This document shows, in pieces, positions 41,948 through 51,421 of a stretch of DNA of 64,000 nucleotides; the first letter of the stretch is position 1; every line of letters begins with the position of its first letter. The notes beneath the pieces were generated by a model. That model did not search any database and was not told the DNA's origin. It worked only from the letters and a program-made list of their open reading frames with translations. The DNA is from Bradyrhizobium manausense (lineage in GTDB: Bacteria > Pseudomonadota > Alphaproteobacteria > Rhizobiales > Xanthobacteraceae): the NCBI RefSeq assembly GCF_018129685.1, contig NZ_JAFCLG010000008.1:62001-126000 (forward strand), in the 5' to 3' direction. The position numbers and the translations under genes are program-made.

Positions 41948-44422
41948 TCACGTTCCGCGCGGCTTCGTGCGCCGGGTCGGCAGCGCGGTTGCCGGATCGT
42001 CGGGCCAGGGATGGCGTGGATAGCGGCCACGCAGGTCGGAGCGGACCGCGGCGTAGCTGCCGCGCCAGAAGCCGGGGAGATCGCGCGTCACCTGGACAGG
42101 TCGCTGCGCCGGCGACAGCAATTCCAGCACCAGCGGCACCTTGCCGGCGGCGATCGACGGATGGGTGTTGAGGCCGAACAATTCCTGCAGCCGCACTGCG
42201 ATGGTCGGCCCCTGCTCGGCCTCGTAGTCGATGGCAAGCACGCTTCCGGTTGGTGCTTCGAAATGGGTAGGCGCCTCGCGGTCGAGCCGCGCGCGCATCT
42301 CCCACGGCAACAGCGCCATCAGCGCGTCGGAGAGATCGCCGGCGGAAATGTCCTTCAGCGCGATCTTGTCGTAGAGCGCCGGCACCAGCCAATCGTCCCG
42401 TCGCGCGATCAGCCCGTCATCGGATAAATCGGGCCAGCCATCGCCCTCCGCCTTGCGCAAGAACATCACGCGATCTCGCCACTGTTTTGCGGCCTTCGAC
42501 CAGGGCAGCCGGTCGAGGCCGGCGGCGATCAGCCCGTCGGCGAAGATGCGCGCGGTGTCCTCCGACGGCGAGACGGCAAGCGTGGCCTCGGACAGCGTGA
42601 TCGCGTGCAGCACACGCTTGCGCCGCGCGCGCAGCGCCATCGCGCCGCGATCGAACGAGATCTCGTCGGTCGTGTCGATATGCTCTGCAAAATGCCGCTC
42701 GATGTCGGCTTCGGCGATTTGCGCGGCGAGCAGAATGCGGCCGCTTGCGGCCGTGCCCGTCATCTCGCCGATCGCGATATAGGGCGCGCGGGCGAGCGAG
42801 GAGGTTTGCTCCACAGCGGCGCCGCGGCCGTTGGCGAGCACAAAGCTTCCGTTGCCACGGTTGCGCGCGACGCGATCCGGGAAGGCCATAGCCAGCATCA
42901 GCCCCGTCGACAGCTCTTCCTGCTGCCCCGGCTTCCCGGATGCCGCGACCTGCGACGCCCATCGTCGCGCCAGGTCGCGCGCGCTCGCCGCCCGCGGCGA
43001 TCGGTCGCGGCGGAACTGGTCGCGCCGGTGCTCGAGATCGGCGCTGTCGCCGCCGAGCCCGCGCTCGGTGAGGATGGCGGCAATCTCGGCCGCCTCTTCG
43101 CCGCGGCCTGCGCGATGCGAATCCACGATCATGCGCGCCAGCCGCGGCGGCAGCGCCAGCGCGCGCAAGCTCTTGCCCTCGGCCGTGATGCGGCCGTCAT
43201 CATCGAGCGCATTGAGTTCGCACAGCAGACTTTTTGCCTCCTTCCAGGCCGGCGCCGGCGGCGGATCGAGGAACGACAACGCCGAGGGATCAGCGACGCC
43301 CCACTGCGCGAGGTCGAGCACCAGCGACGACAAATCGGCGCTGAGAATTTCTGGCTGAGTGTAGGGCGCAAGCGATGCCGTCTGCGGCTCGTCCCAGAGG
43401 CGGTAGCAGACGCCGGGCTCGGTACGGCCGGCGCGGCCGCGGCGCTGGTCGACGGCGGCGCGCGCGGCGCGCACGGTCTCGAGGCGAGTCAGGCCGATAT
43501 CGGGCTCGTAGCGCGGTACGCGAGCAAGGCCGGAATCGACGACGATGCGCACGCCTTCAATGGTCAGAGAGGTCTCCGCGATCGAGGTGGCCAGCACCAC
43601 CTTGCGCATGCCCTTGGGCGCCGGCGAGATGGCGCGGTCCTGCACGGCCGCATCGAGCGCGCCGAACAGCGGCACGATCTCGATGCTGGCATCGTGGATG
43701 CGCTCGGCCAGAAAATTCTGGGTGCGGCGGATTTCGGCGGCGCCCGGCAGGAACGCGAGCACCGAGCCGCTGTCGGCACGCAAAGCCGAGGCAATCGCCT
43801 CCGCCATCTGCCGTTCGATCGGCGCATCCGCCTTGCGGCCGAGATAGCGGGTCTCGACCGGAAAGGCGCGGCCCTCACTCTCGACCACGGGCGCTTCGCC
43901 GAGCAGCTTTGCGACGCGCGCGCCGTCGAGCGTGGCCGACATCACCAGGATGCGCAGGTCTTCGCGTAAGCCCAGTTGCGCATCGCGCGCCAGCGCCAGG
44001 CCCATGTCGGCGTCGAGCGAGCGCTCGTGGAACTCGTCGAACAGGATGGCGGCCACGCCTGACAGTTCAGGGTCGTCGAGGATCTGGCGGGTAAAAATGC
44101 CTTCGGTCACGACCTCGATGCGGGTCGCGCGCGATATCTTTGATCCGAAGCGGACGCGATAGCCGACGGTTTCGCCGGCGCGCTCCCCCAGCGACTTGGC
44201 CATCCGGTCGGCGCTGGCCCGCGCGGCGATGCGGCGCGGCTCAAGGACAATGATCTTCTTGCCCTCGGCCCAGGGCGCGTCGAGCAGCGCCAGCGGCACG
44301 CGCGTGGTCTTGCCGGCGCCCGGAGGGGCGACCAGCACAGCCGCGTTGTGCTGGTCCAGCGTGCGTGACAAATCGTCAAGCACGGCATCGATCGGCAAGG
44401 GTGTGTCGAAGGTGCGAGGCAA
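41948..44422 (-). CDS. hrpB: ATP-dependent helicase HrpB
   Basis: The 824-residue DEAH-box-type helicase has Walker A APPGAGKTT (33-40), LEPRRIAARASADRMA, DEFH box LFDEFHERSLDADMG, motif III VMSATLDG, helicase C motifs (LATSIAETSLTIEGVR, QRRGRAGRTEPGVCYRL) and the HrpB-specific C-terminal region to about 815. The role is uncertain; homologues are linked to RNA metabolism. The frame begins with TTG at 44422 (encoding M-PRTFDTPLP): the nearby ATG is out of frame, so a rare start is needed. Confidence 0.94.
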   Translation of the reverse strand: MPRTFDTPLPIDAVLDDLSRTLDQHNAAVLVAPPGAGKTTRVPLALLDAPWAEGKKIIVLEPRRIAARASADRMAKSLGERAGETVGYRVRFGSKISRATRIEVVTEGIFTRQILDDPELSGVAAILFDEFHERSLDADMGLALARDAQLGLREDLRILVMSATLDGARVAKLLGEAPVVESEGRAFPVETRYLGRKADAPIERQMAEAIASALRADSGSVLAFLPGAAEIRRTQNFLAERIHDASIEIVPLFGALDAAVQDRAISPAPKGMRKVVLATSIAETSLTIEGVRIVVDSGLARVPRYEPDIGLTRLETVRAARAAVDQRRGRAGRTEPGVCYRLWDEPQTASLAPYTQPEILSADLSSLVLDLAQWGVADPSALSFLDPPPAPAWKEAKSLLCELNALDDDGRITAEGKSLRALALPPRLARMIVDSHRAGRGEEAAEIAAILTERGLGGDSADLEHRRDQFRRDRSPRAASARDLARRWASQVAASGKPGQQEELSTGLMLAMAFPDRVARNRGNGSFVLANGRGAAVEQTSSLARAPYIAIGEMTGTAASGRILLAAQIAEADIERHFAEHIDTTDEISFDRGAMALRARRKRVLHAITLSEATLAVSPSEDTARIFADGLIAAGLDRLPWSKAAKQWRDRVMFLRKAEGDGWPDLSDDGLIARRDDWLVPALYDKIALKDISAGDLSDALMALLPWEMRARLDREAPTHFEAPTGSVLAIDYEAEQGPTIAVRLQELFGLNTHPSIAAGKVPLVLELLSPAQRPVQVTRDLPGFWRGSYAAVRSDLRGRYPRHPWPDDPATALPTRRTKPRGT

Positions 44423-44435
44423 GAAATCATCCGGT

Positions 44436-44455
44436 CGTCATGCCCGGCCATGACG
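44436..44455. repeat. collapsed palindromic repeat
   Basis: CGTCATGCCCGGCCATGACG joins the outer left half of a GCCC arm directly to the outer right half of a GGCC arm of the paired repeat family, as if the whole middle (about 65 bases) was deleted. Confidence 0.6.
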
Positions 44456-44474
44456 GTTTTAGCTCGACAATCGA

Positions 44475-45791
44475 TCAGCCCTGTACCGGCGGCCGGCCGA
44501 CGCTTTCATAGGTGAAGCCCGCGGCAGCCATGTCTTCGGGCCGGAAGATGTTGCGGAGGTCGACGACGACAGGCTGCGCCATGATGCTCTTCAGCCGGTC
44601 GAGATCGAGGCCGCGGAACTGGGTCCATTCGGTCACGACGACGAGCGCATCGGCACCTTCGGCGCAGGAATAGGCATCCTCGCAATAGGTGATGTTGGGC
44701 AGCTCGCCCTTGGCCTGCTCCATGCCGACAGGATCGAACGCCTTCACCTTCGCGCCCATGTCGAGCAGACCGGTGACGAGCGGGATCGACGGCGCATCGC
44801 GCATGTCGTCGGTATCGGGCTTGAAGGTGAGGCCGAGCACCGCGATGGTCTTGCCGCGCAACGAGCCGCCGAGTGCCTGGCTCACTTTGCGCGCCATCGC
44901 CCGCTTGCGGTTCTCGTTGACCGCCAGCACGGATTCGACGATGCGCAGGGAGACATCATAATCCTGCGCGATCTTGATCAGCGCCTTGGTGTCCTTCGGA
45001 AAGCAGGAGCCGCCGAAGCCGGGACCGGCATGCAGGAATTTTGTGCCGATGCGGTTGTCCAGGCCGATGCCGCGCGCGACTTCCTGCACGTTGGCGCCGA
45101 CCTTCTCGGAGAGGTCAGCGATCTCGTTGATGAAGGTGATCTTGGTCGCGAGGAAGGCGTTCGCGGCGTATTTGATCATCTCGGCGGTGCGGCGCGCGGT
45201 GAACATCAGCGGCGCCTGGTTCAGCGACAGCGGGCGATAGATGTCGCCCATCACCTTGCGACCGCGCTCGTCGGAGGTACCGACGACCACACGATCGGGG
45301 AATTTGAAGTCGCGGATCGCGGCGCCCTCGCGCAGGAACTCGGGGTTGGAGGCAACGACGACGTCAGCCTTGGGATTGGCCTCGCGGATGATGCGTTCAA
45401 CCTCATCGCCGGTGCCGACAGGCACGGTCGACTTCGTCACCACGACGGTGAAGCCGGACAGCGACTGCGCGATCTCCTTCGCGGCGGCGTAGACATAGGA
45501 GAGATCGGCGTGGCCGTCGCCGCGGCGCGAGGGCGTTCCGACCGCGATGAACACGGCATCGGCGTCGGCGACCGGCTTAGACAGATCGGTGGTGAAATCG
45601 AGCCGCTTGGCCCTGACGTTGTTCGCGACCAGCTCGTCCAGGCCCGGCTCGTAGATCGGGATCTCGCCGCGATGCAGGGCCGCAATCTTCTTCTCGTCCT
45701 TGTCGACGCAGGTGACGTCGTGACCGAAATCCGCAAAGCAGGCTCCGGATACCAGTCCGACATAACCCGTGCCGATCATCGCGATGCGCAT
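44475..45791 (-). CDS. UDP-glucose 6-dehydrogenase
   Basis: The 438-residue enzyme oxidises UDP-glucose to UDP-glucuronate for exopolysaccharide, LPS or capsule. NAD-binding MIGTGYVGLVSGACFADFGH starts at residue 4. ITFINEIADLSEKVGANVQE lies in the central helix, the catalytic Cys is in GPGFGGSCFPKDTKAL, and the C-terminal UDP-binding domain starts at VLGLTFKPDTDDMRDAPS. Length and order match Ugd/TuaD/RkpK. The gene is divergent from an acyltransferase gene, whose product may also modify surface polysaccharide. Confidence 0.95.
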   Translation of the reverse strand: MRIAMIGTGYVGLVSGACFADFGHDVTCVDKDEKKIAALHRGEIPIYEPGLDELVANNVRAKRLDFTTDLSKPVADADAVFIAVGTPSRRGDGHADLSYVYAAAKEIAQSLSGFTVVVTKSTVPVGTGDEVERIIREANPKADVVVASNPEFLREGAAIRDFKFPDRVVVGTSDERGRKVMGDIYRPLSLNQAPLMFTARRTAEMIKYAANAFLATKITFINEIADLSEKVGANVQEVARGIGLDNRIGTKFLHAGPGFGGSCFPKDTKALIKIAQDYDVSLRIVESVLAVNENRKRAMARKVSQALGGSLRGKTIAVLGLTFKPDTDDMRDAPSIPLVTGLLDMGAKVKAFDPVGMEQAKGELPNITYCEDAYSCAEGADALVVVTEWTQFRGLDLDRLKSIMAQPVVVDLRNIFRPEDMAAAGFTYESVGRPPVQG

Positions 45792-45998
45792 GAATATTCC
45801 TGTTTTGGCTTGGTTAACGAAACCCCAACTCCGGGGCGGTTTAGCATTTTCCCGTCGGGAAGGAACAGCCCGCGGTCAGAAACCGGCACGCGATTTGTAC
45901 AGGTAAAGAAGTCGGAAACCACTGGGCGCCACACTGCCCCATGGTCGCACAGGACCGGGCGGAACCCGCCTCGAAAAGAGACACTCGAAAACAGACAT

Positions 45999-47069
45999 AT
46001 GGCACCATCAGGTACATCGGCTGCGAGCGGGGGGCTTCCCAAAGCCTCCAGTGCCGCGCGTGTCGACTGGGTCGACTATGCCAAGGGCATCTGCATCGTG
46101 ATGGTGGTGATGATGCATTCGGTGCTGGGGGTCGAGCTTGCCGCCGGCAAGACCGGTTTCATGCATGTCCTGGTGGCCTTCGCAAAGCCGTTCCGGATGC
46201 CGGACTTCTTCCTGATTTCGGGCCTGTTCCTGTCGCTGGTGATCGATCGGGACTGGCGAACCTATCTCGACCGTAAGGTGGTGCATTTCGCTTATTTTTA
46301 TGTCGTCTGGGTGACAATCCAGTTCGGCTTCAAGGCGCCCGCCTTCGCGGCCGAAACCAGCTGGCGCGACGCCGGCCTGCTCTATCTGGAATCCTTCATC
46401 GAGCCATTCGGCACGCTCTGGTTCATCTACCTGCTGCCGGTCTTTTTCGTCGTCACAAAACTGACACGACGAATTCCCGCGCCGGCGATCTGGCTGGTCG
46501 CGGCAGCGCTGGAGACGGCGCGCGTGACGACCGGTTGGACTGCGATCGACGAGTTCTGCGCGCGCTTCGTCTATTTCTATTCAGGCTATCTGTTCGCGCC
46601 TTACGTATTCGCGCTGTCGGACCGCGCACGAAATCATCGCGCGCTTGCGCTCGCAGCGCTTGCCGGCTGGACGATGGTCAATGCCGGCCTTGTTGCATCC
46701 GGCGTCAGCGATTGGAAACTCGTCTCGCTGTTGCTCGGCTTCGCCGGCGCTTGTGCCATCATTACCATCGGCACGCTGCTCGCGCGCGCGCATCGGGGCA
46801 ACTTCCTGCGCTTCTGCGGCGAGCATTCGATCGTGATCTATCTCGCCTTCTTCCTGCCGATGGCCGCGACGCGCACGCTGCTACTGCGCACCGGCATCAT
46901 CCCCGATATCGGCGCGGTGTCACTGGTCGTGACCATCGTCGGGGTGATCGGAGCACTCGCGATCTGGCAACTGGCTTTGCGTCTCGGCGGCAATTTCCTG
47001 TTCGAGCGGCCGGCGGCGTTCCGGATCGCACCGAAGAAGGCCGGCCCGGTGTTGCAGGCGGCGGAATAG
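45999..47069 (+). CDS. acyltransferase family 3 membrane protein
   Basis: The 356-residue protein has about ten hydrophobic helices. It begins RVDWVDYAKGICIVMVVMMH, with the conserved His (MMHS) of the OafA/OpgC acyltransferase-3 family, and FRMPDFFLISGLFLSLVIDR follows as usual. Such proteins O-acetylate or succinylate extracellular polysaccharides, glucans or Nod factors; the substrate here is unknown. The ATG at 45999 is preferred over long upstream extension, which is antisense to ugd. Divergent from ugd, with 207 bases between them in which no clear promoter was recognised. Confidence 0.88.
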   Translation: MAPSGTSAASGGLPKASSAARVDWVDYAKGICIVMVVMMHSVLGVELAAGKTGFMHVLVAFAKPFRMPDFFLISGLFLSLVIDRDWRTYLDRKVVHFAYFYVVWVTIQFGFKAPAFAAETSWRDAGLLYLESFIEPFGTLWFIYLLPVFFVVTKLTRRIPAPAIWLVAAALETARVTTGWTAIDEFCARFVYFYSGYLFAPYVFALSDRARNHRALALAALAGWTMVNAGLVASGVSDWKLVSLLLGFAGACAIITIGTLLARAHRGNFLRFCGEHSIVIYLAFFLPMAATRTLLLRTGIIPDIGAVSLVVTIVGVIGALAIWQLALRLGGNFLFERPAAFRIAPKKAGPVLQAAE

Positions 47070-47071
47070 CT

Positions 47072-47170
47072 GTCATGCCCGCAAAGGCGGGACATCCAGC
47101 CTTCCAGAGACAGTCATTGTTGATCGACAGGCCGCGGCGCTCGGGATTCCCCGCTTTCGCGGGGAATGAC
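47072..47170. repeat. paired palindromic repeat (GTCATGCCCGCAAAGGCGGG type)
   Basis: The left hairpin is CCCGC-AAAG-GCGGG followed by ACATCCAG; the right is GGATTCCCCGC-TTTC-GCGGGGAATGAC. It lies between the acyltransferase gene and polA. Confidence 0.75.
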
Positions 47171-47271
47171 CGCGGGATGCGGGGAATGAACAGTGGGGGA
47201 TAGGTACGCCCGCGGCCCGAAAACTCCCTCCCGAGGCTGTCTTTTGCCGCAAAAATTCATACATTGCGGCC

Positions 47272-50200
47272 ATGCCAAAAACCTCCCCGAAGGCCTCCGC
47301 CAAAGCCGACACCAAACCCGCGGCGACAGCTGCTGCCAAACCGGTCGCGGCCAAGGCCGCCGGCAAGGGCGATCACATCTTCCTGGTCGACGGTTCCGGC
47401 TACATCTTCCGCGCTTATCACGCGCTGCCGCCGCTGAACCGCAAATCCGACGGCTTGCAGGTCAATGCCGTGCTCGGCTTCTGCAACATGCTGTGGAAGC
47501 TGCTCCGCGAGATGCCCGCCGACAACCGGCCCACTCATCTCGCCATCGTGTTCGACAAATCGGAAGTCACCTTCCGCAACAAGATCTATCCCGAGTACAA
47601 GGCGCACCGGCCGCCGGCGCCTGACGATCTCATCCCGCAATTCGCGTTGATCCGCGAGGCCGTGCGCGCCTTCGACCTGCCTTGCCTGGAGCAAGGCGGC
47701 TTCGAGGCCGACGATCTGATCGCGACCTATGCGCGGCAGGCCAGCGAACGCGGCGCCACCACGACCATCGTATCCTCCGACAAGGATCTGATGCAGCTCG
47801 TGAACGACAAGATCACGATGTACGACACCATGAAGGATCGCCGCATCGGCATCCCTGAAGTGATCGAGAAATTCGGCGTGCCTCCGGAGAAGGTGGTCGA
47901 GGTGCAGGCGCTGGCCGGCGATTCCACCGACAACGTGCCTGGCGTGCCGGGCATCGGCATCAAGACCGCGGCGCAGCTGATCGTCGAATATGGCGACCTC
48001 GAACAACTCCTGTTCCGCGCCACCGAGATCAAGCAGCCCAAGCGCCGCGAGGCGCTGCTCGAGAACGCCGAAAAGGCGCGAATCTCGCGCCAGCTCGTGC
48101 TGCTCAACGACAAGGTCGATCTGGACGTGCCGCTGGACGATCTCGCCGTCCACGAGCCCGATCCGCGCAGGCTGATCGCCTTCCTGAAGGCGATGGAATT
48201 TTCCACGCTGACGCGCCGCGTCGCCGACTATGCGCAGATCGATCCCGCCAATGTCGACGCCGATGCGAGCAACAGCAGCGGCGCGAGAGGCGGCGACGGT
48301 GCGAAAGCAAAACCGAGCGAAACCTCCGGCGACCTCTTCGCGGCTGCTCCGACAGCCGCAAAGGGCGCTGACAAGAGCGACAAGTCGGCAAGCCTCAAGG
48401 GCGCGCCGATCTCGCTCGCGGCGGCGCGCGAGGAAGCGTTGCGAAACCTTCCCGTCGACCGTGCCAAATACCAGACGATCAAGACGCTGAAGGAACTCGA
48501 CGGCTTCATCTCACGCATCCACGATGCCGGCCATGCGGCGATCGAGATCAAGGCGAACAGCATCGATCCGATGCAGGCAGATCTCTGCGGCTTGGCGCTG
48601 GCGCTCGCGCCGAACGATGCCTGCTACGTTCCGCTGGCGCACAAGCAATCCGGCGGCGACGGCGGGCTGTTCGACGCCGGCCTCGCCCCCGATCAGGTCA
48701 AACATGCCGATGCGATCGAGGCGCTCCGTCCGGTGCTGGAATCCGCCGGCATCCTGAAGATCGGCTTCGACGTCAAATTCGCCGCCGTGATGCTCGCCCA
48801 GCACGGCATCACCTTGCGCAACGCCGACGATGCCAAGCTGATTTCCTATGTGCTCGACGCCGGCCGTGGCTCGCATGAGCTGGACTCCCTGTCCGAGCGC
48901 TGGTTCGGCCACGCCATGCTGAAGGAGAACGAACTGCTCGGCAGCGGCAAGGGCAAGATCACCTTCGACCAGGTACCGATCGACAAGGCCGCGCCGCTGT
49001 CGGCCGAGAGCGCCGACATCGCGCTGCGGGTCTGGCGCGTGCTGAAGCCGCGCCTCGTCGCCGAGCACATGACCACCGTCTACGAGACGCTGGAGCGGCC
49101 GCTGGTGTCGGTGCTCGCGCGGATGGAGCGGCGCGGCATCTCGATCGACCGCCAGGTGCTGTCGCGCCTCTCGGGCGAGTTCGCCCAGACCGCCGCGCGC
49201 GTCGAGGCCGAGATCCAGGAAATTGCCGGCGAGCCCGTCAATGTCGGCAGCCCCAAGCAGATCGGCGACATCCTGTTCGGCAAGATGGGACTGCCGGGAG
49301 GCACCAAGACCAAGACGGGCGCCTGGTCGACCACCGCGCAGGTGCTCGATGAGCTCGCCGAGCAGGGGCACGATTTTCCGCGGAAAATCCTGGAGTGGCG
49401 CCAGGTCTCGAAGCTGAGATCGACCTACACCGACGCGCTGCCTGAATACGTCAATCCGCAGACCCATCGCGTGCACACGACCTACGCGCTCGCCGCGACC
49501 ACCACGGGCCGGCTGTCCTCGAACGAGCCGAATTTGCAGAACATCCCTGTGCGTACCGAGGACGGCCGGAAAATCCGCCGCGCCTTCATTGCGACATCAG
49601 GTCACAAGCTCGTCTCCGCGGACTATTCGCAGATCGAACTGCGGCTGCTGGCGGAGATCGCCGATATTCCCGTGCTGAAGCAGGCGTTCCGCGATGGCCT
49701 CGACATTCACGCGATGACCGCGTCGGAGATGTTCGGCGTGCCGGTCAAGGGCATGCCGAGCGAAATCCGCCGCCGCGCCAAGGCGATCAATTTCGGCATC
49801 ATCTACGGGATCTCCGCGTTCGGCCTCGCCAACCAGCTCGGTATCGGCCGTGAAGAGGCCTCAGCCTACATCAAGAAATACTTCGAGCGCTTCCCCGGCA
49901 TCCGCGCCTATATGGACGAGACGCGCGATTTCTGCCGACAACACGGCTATGTCACCACGCTGTTCGGCCGCAAGATGCACTATCCGGACATCAAGGCGTC
50001 GAACGCCTCCGTGCGCGCCTTCAACGAACGCGCCGCGATCAACGCGCGTCTGCAGGGCACCGCCGCCGACATCATCCGCCGCGCCATGACGCGGGTGGAG
50101 GATGCGCTCTCCCATAAGAAGCTCTCGGCGCAGATGCTGCTGCAGGTGCATGACGAACTGATCTTCGAGGTGCCGGACGCCGAGGTCGAGGCGACGCTGC

Positions 50201-50307
50201 CCGTCGTGCAGCATGTGATGCAGGACGCGCCGTTCCCGGCCGTGCTGCTGTCGGTGCCGCTGCATGTCGATGCGCGGGCAGCGAACAATTGGGACGAGGC
50301 GCATTAA
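47272..50307 (+). CDS. polA: DNA polymerase I with degenerate 3'-5' exonuclease domain
   Basis: The 1011-residue repair and Okazaki-processing polymerase has a Lys/Ala-rich head (1-36), then the 5'-nuclease domain (LVDGSGYIFRAYHA, GFEADDLIATYA, SSDKDLMQLVND). The proofreading domain follows an Ala/Ser linker (about 330-400). The polymerase domain has motif A SADYSQIELRLLAEIAD, motif B RRRAKAINFGIIYG and motif C QVHDELIFEV intact. In the exonuclease domain the metal-binding positions are replaced: EIK at 425-427 for DxE, Asp500 and Ala504 in the second motif, Leu576 and Ser580 for YxxxD. So 5' nuclease and polymerase activity are expected, proofreading is not. Confidence 0.96.
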   Translation: MPKTSPKASAKADTKPAATAAAKPVAAKAAGKGDHIFLVDGSGYIFRAYHALPPLNRKSDGLQVNAVLGFCNMLWKLLREMPADNRPTHLAIVFDKSEVTFRNKIYPEYKAHRPPAPDDLIPQFALIREAVRAFDLPCLEQGGFEADDLIATYARQASERGATTTIVSSDKDLMQLVNDKITMYDTMKDRRIGIPEVIEKFGVPPEKVVEVQALAGDSTDNVPGVPGIGIKTAAQLIVEYGDLEQLLFRATEIKQPKRREALLENAEKARISRQLVLLNDKVDLDVPLDDLAVHEPDPRRLIAFLKAMEFSTLTRRVADYAQIDPANVDADASNSSGARGGDGAKAKPSETSGDLFAAAPTAAKGADKSDKSASLKGAPISLAAAREEALRNLPVDRAKYQTIKTLKELDGFISRIHDAGHAAIEIKANSIDPMQADLCGLALALAPNDACYVPLAHKQSGGDGGLFDAGLAPDQVKHADAIEALRPVLESAGILKIGFDVKFAAVMLAQHGITLRNADDAKLISYVLDAGRGSHELDSLSERWFGHAMLKENELLGSGKGKITFDQVPIDKAAPLSAESADIALRVWRVLKPRLVAEHMTTVYETLERPLVSVLARMERRGISIDRQVLSRLSGEFAQTAARVEAEIQEIAGEPVNVGSPKQIGDILFGKMGLPGGTKTKTGAWSTTAQVLDELAEQGHDFPRKILEWRQVSKLRSTYTDALPEYVNPQTHRVHTTYALAATTTGRLSSNEPNLQNIPVRTEDGRKIRRAFIATSGHKLVSADYSQIELRLLAEIADIPVLKQAFRDGLDIHAMTASEMFGVPVKGMPSEIRRRAKAINFGIIYGISAFGLANQLGIGREEASAYIKKYFERFPGIRAYMDETRDFCRQHGYVTTLFGRKMHYPDIKASNASVRAFNERAAINARLQGTAADIIRRAMTRVEDALSHKKLSAQMLLQVHDELIFEVPDAEVEATLPVVQHVMQDAPFPAVLLSVPLHVDARAANNWDEAH

Positions 50308-50481
50308 ATTCGCCAGATCGCGTTCAGTGTCAGCGTCAATGCGATGATCGCACTCGCGGCCGGATCGATCGCGTTGTTCCTGGCGAGCGGGCCGAACTGG
50401 ATGCTGATGCAGCGCTGGCTGATGGGCACGGTGTTGGCGGGCCTTGCCGTGCGGATGGCCGTGGAAGCGCGGAAGGTGTGA
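50308..50481 (+). pseudogene. C-terminal fragment of a LysE/RhtB family exporter
   Basis: Directly after the polA stop, the frame reads RQIAFSVSVNAMIALAAGSI then ALFLASGPNWMLMQRWLMGT, VLAGLAVRMAVEARKV, stop. This matches the last two helices of LysE-type amino acid exporters (pattern ALFLA..P.W...QRWLMGTVL.GLA.RMALE.R). The N-terminal two thirds are absent, having been replaced by the end of polA, and there is no start codon in a proper context. A relic. Confidence 0.75.
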
Positions 50482-50489
50482 GGTACACG

Positions 50490-50586
50490 GTCATGCCCCG
50501 GCTTGACCGGGGGCATCCAGTACGCCGAGGCCTCTCGCCACCGCCACCTCTGAAATACTGGGTCGCGCGGTCAAGCCCGGCGACGA
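50490..50586. repeat. paired palindromic repeat (GTCATGCCCCGGCTTGACC type)
   Basis: The left arm GCCCCGG-CTTGA-CCGGGGGC is followed by ATCCAGTA. The right arm is preceded by ATACTGGGTCGC and carries GGTCAAGCCCGGCGACGAC. Related to the element at 20760. It lies between convergent genes. Confidence 0.75.
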
Positions 50587-50596
50587 CAACGTCCAA

Positions 50597-51223
50597 TCAA
50601 TCCAGCTTCGCCTCCATGCCGCGCTTGGTGGCCGGACGGGCCATCAGGGCATCGTACCAGCGCTTGACGTTGGGGAAGTCGGCCAGATCCACCTTGTGGC
50701 GCGGGTGGCGCCAGGCCCAGCCGAGAATGGCGAAATCGGCGACCGAAAGATCGCCGGCGACGAACTCGCGGCCGTCCAGGCGGCGGTCGAGCACACCATA
50801 GAGCCGGCGCGTCTCCGCCATGTAGCGCTTGAGGCCATAGGCGCGGTCCTGCTCGTTCTCCAGCGCGATGAAATGGTGGACCTGGCCGGGCATCGGGCCG
50901 AAGCCGCCCATCTGCCACATCAGCCATTCGTAGACGGGAATCCGCCCCGCCAGCGATTTTGGCAGGAATTTACCGGTCTTTTCGCCGAGATAGAGCAGGA
51001 TAGCGCCGGATTCGAAGATGCTGACGGGCTTGCCGTCCGGGCCCTCGGGGTCGAGAATGGCGGGAATCTTGTTGTTCGGGGAGAGTTTCAGGAACCCGGG
51101 GGCCATCTGCTCACCCTTGGTGATGTTCACCGGCACCACCTTGTAGGGCAGCCCCATTTCCTCCAGCGCGACCGAGATCTTGCGGCCGTTTGGCGTATTC
51201 CAGGTGTGCAGCTCGATGGTCAT
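50597..51223 (-). CDS. glutathione S-transferase family protein
   Basis: The 208-residue protein has a thioredoxin-fold N-terminal domain (1-85: ELHTWNTPNGRKISVALEEM, with the TPNG(R/K) motif of the YfcG/YghU disulfide-reductase group, and NNKIPAI, FESGAILLYL) and a helical C-terminal domain (from about 95) with SVADFAILGW. YghU/YfcG relatives act as glutathionyl-dependent disulfide reductases. The start at 51223 gives the regular N-terminus. A tandem TTGCCCAGTTTC repeat (51237-51260) lies just upstream. Confidence 0.92.
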   Translation of the reverse strand: MTIELHTWNTPNGRKISVALEEMGLPYKVVPVNITKGEQMAPGFLKLSPNNKIPAILDPEGPDGKPVSIFESGAILLYLGEKTGKFLPKSLAGRIPVYEWLMWQMGGFGPMPGQVHHFIALENEQDRAYGLKRYMAETRRLYGVLDRRLDGREFVAGDLSVADFAILGWAWRHPRHKVDLADFPNVKRWYDALMARPATKRGMEAKLD

Positions 51224-51236
51224 GTTCTGGTTTCCT

Positions 51237-51260
51237 TGCCCAGTTTCTTGCCCAGTTTCT
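51237..51260. repeat. short tandem repeat before the GST gene
   Basis: Two adjacent copies of TTGCCCAGTTTC lie in the leader of the glutathione transferase gene, followed by a partial TTTGCCC. It could arise by slippage; an effect on expression is unknown. Confidence 0.5.
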
Positions 51261-51421
51261 TTGCCCGAGATATCGGGCATCCACCTACTCCAGAAGGTTG
51301 CGCCCCCACAACCGGCGGACCAGGATGGCCGATCCCTGTTGACGGGGGGCGCCCCCTCTGGAATGTGGCGGCCGTCGCGGATAAATTCCGCCACCTCTCA
51401 AAACGCTCCCGAGGGACTGCC

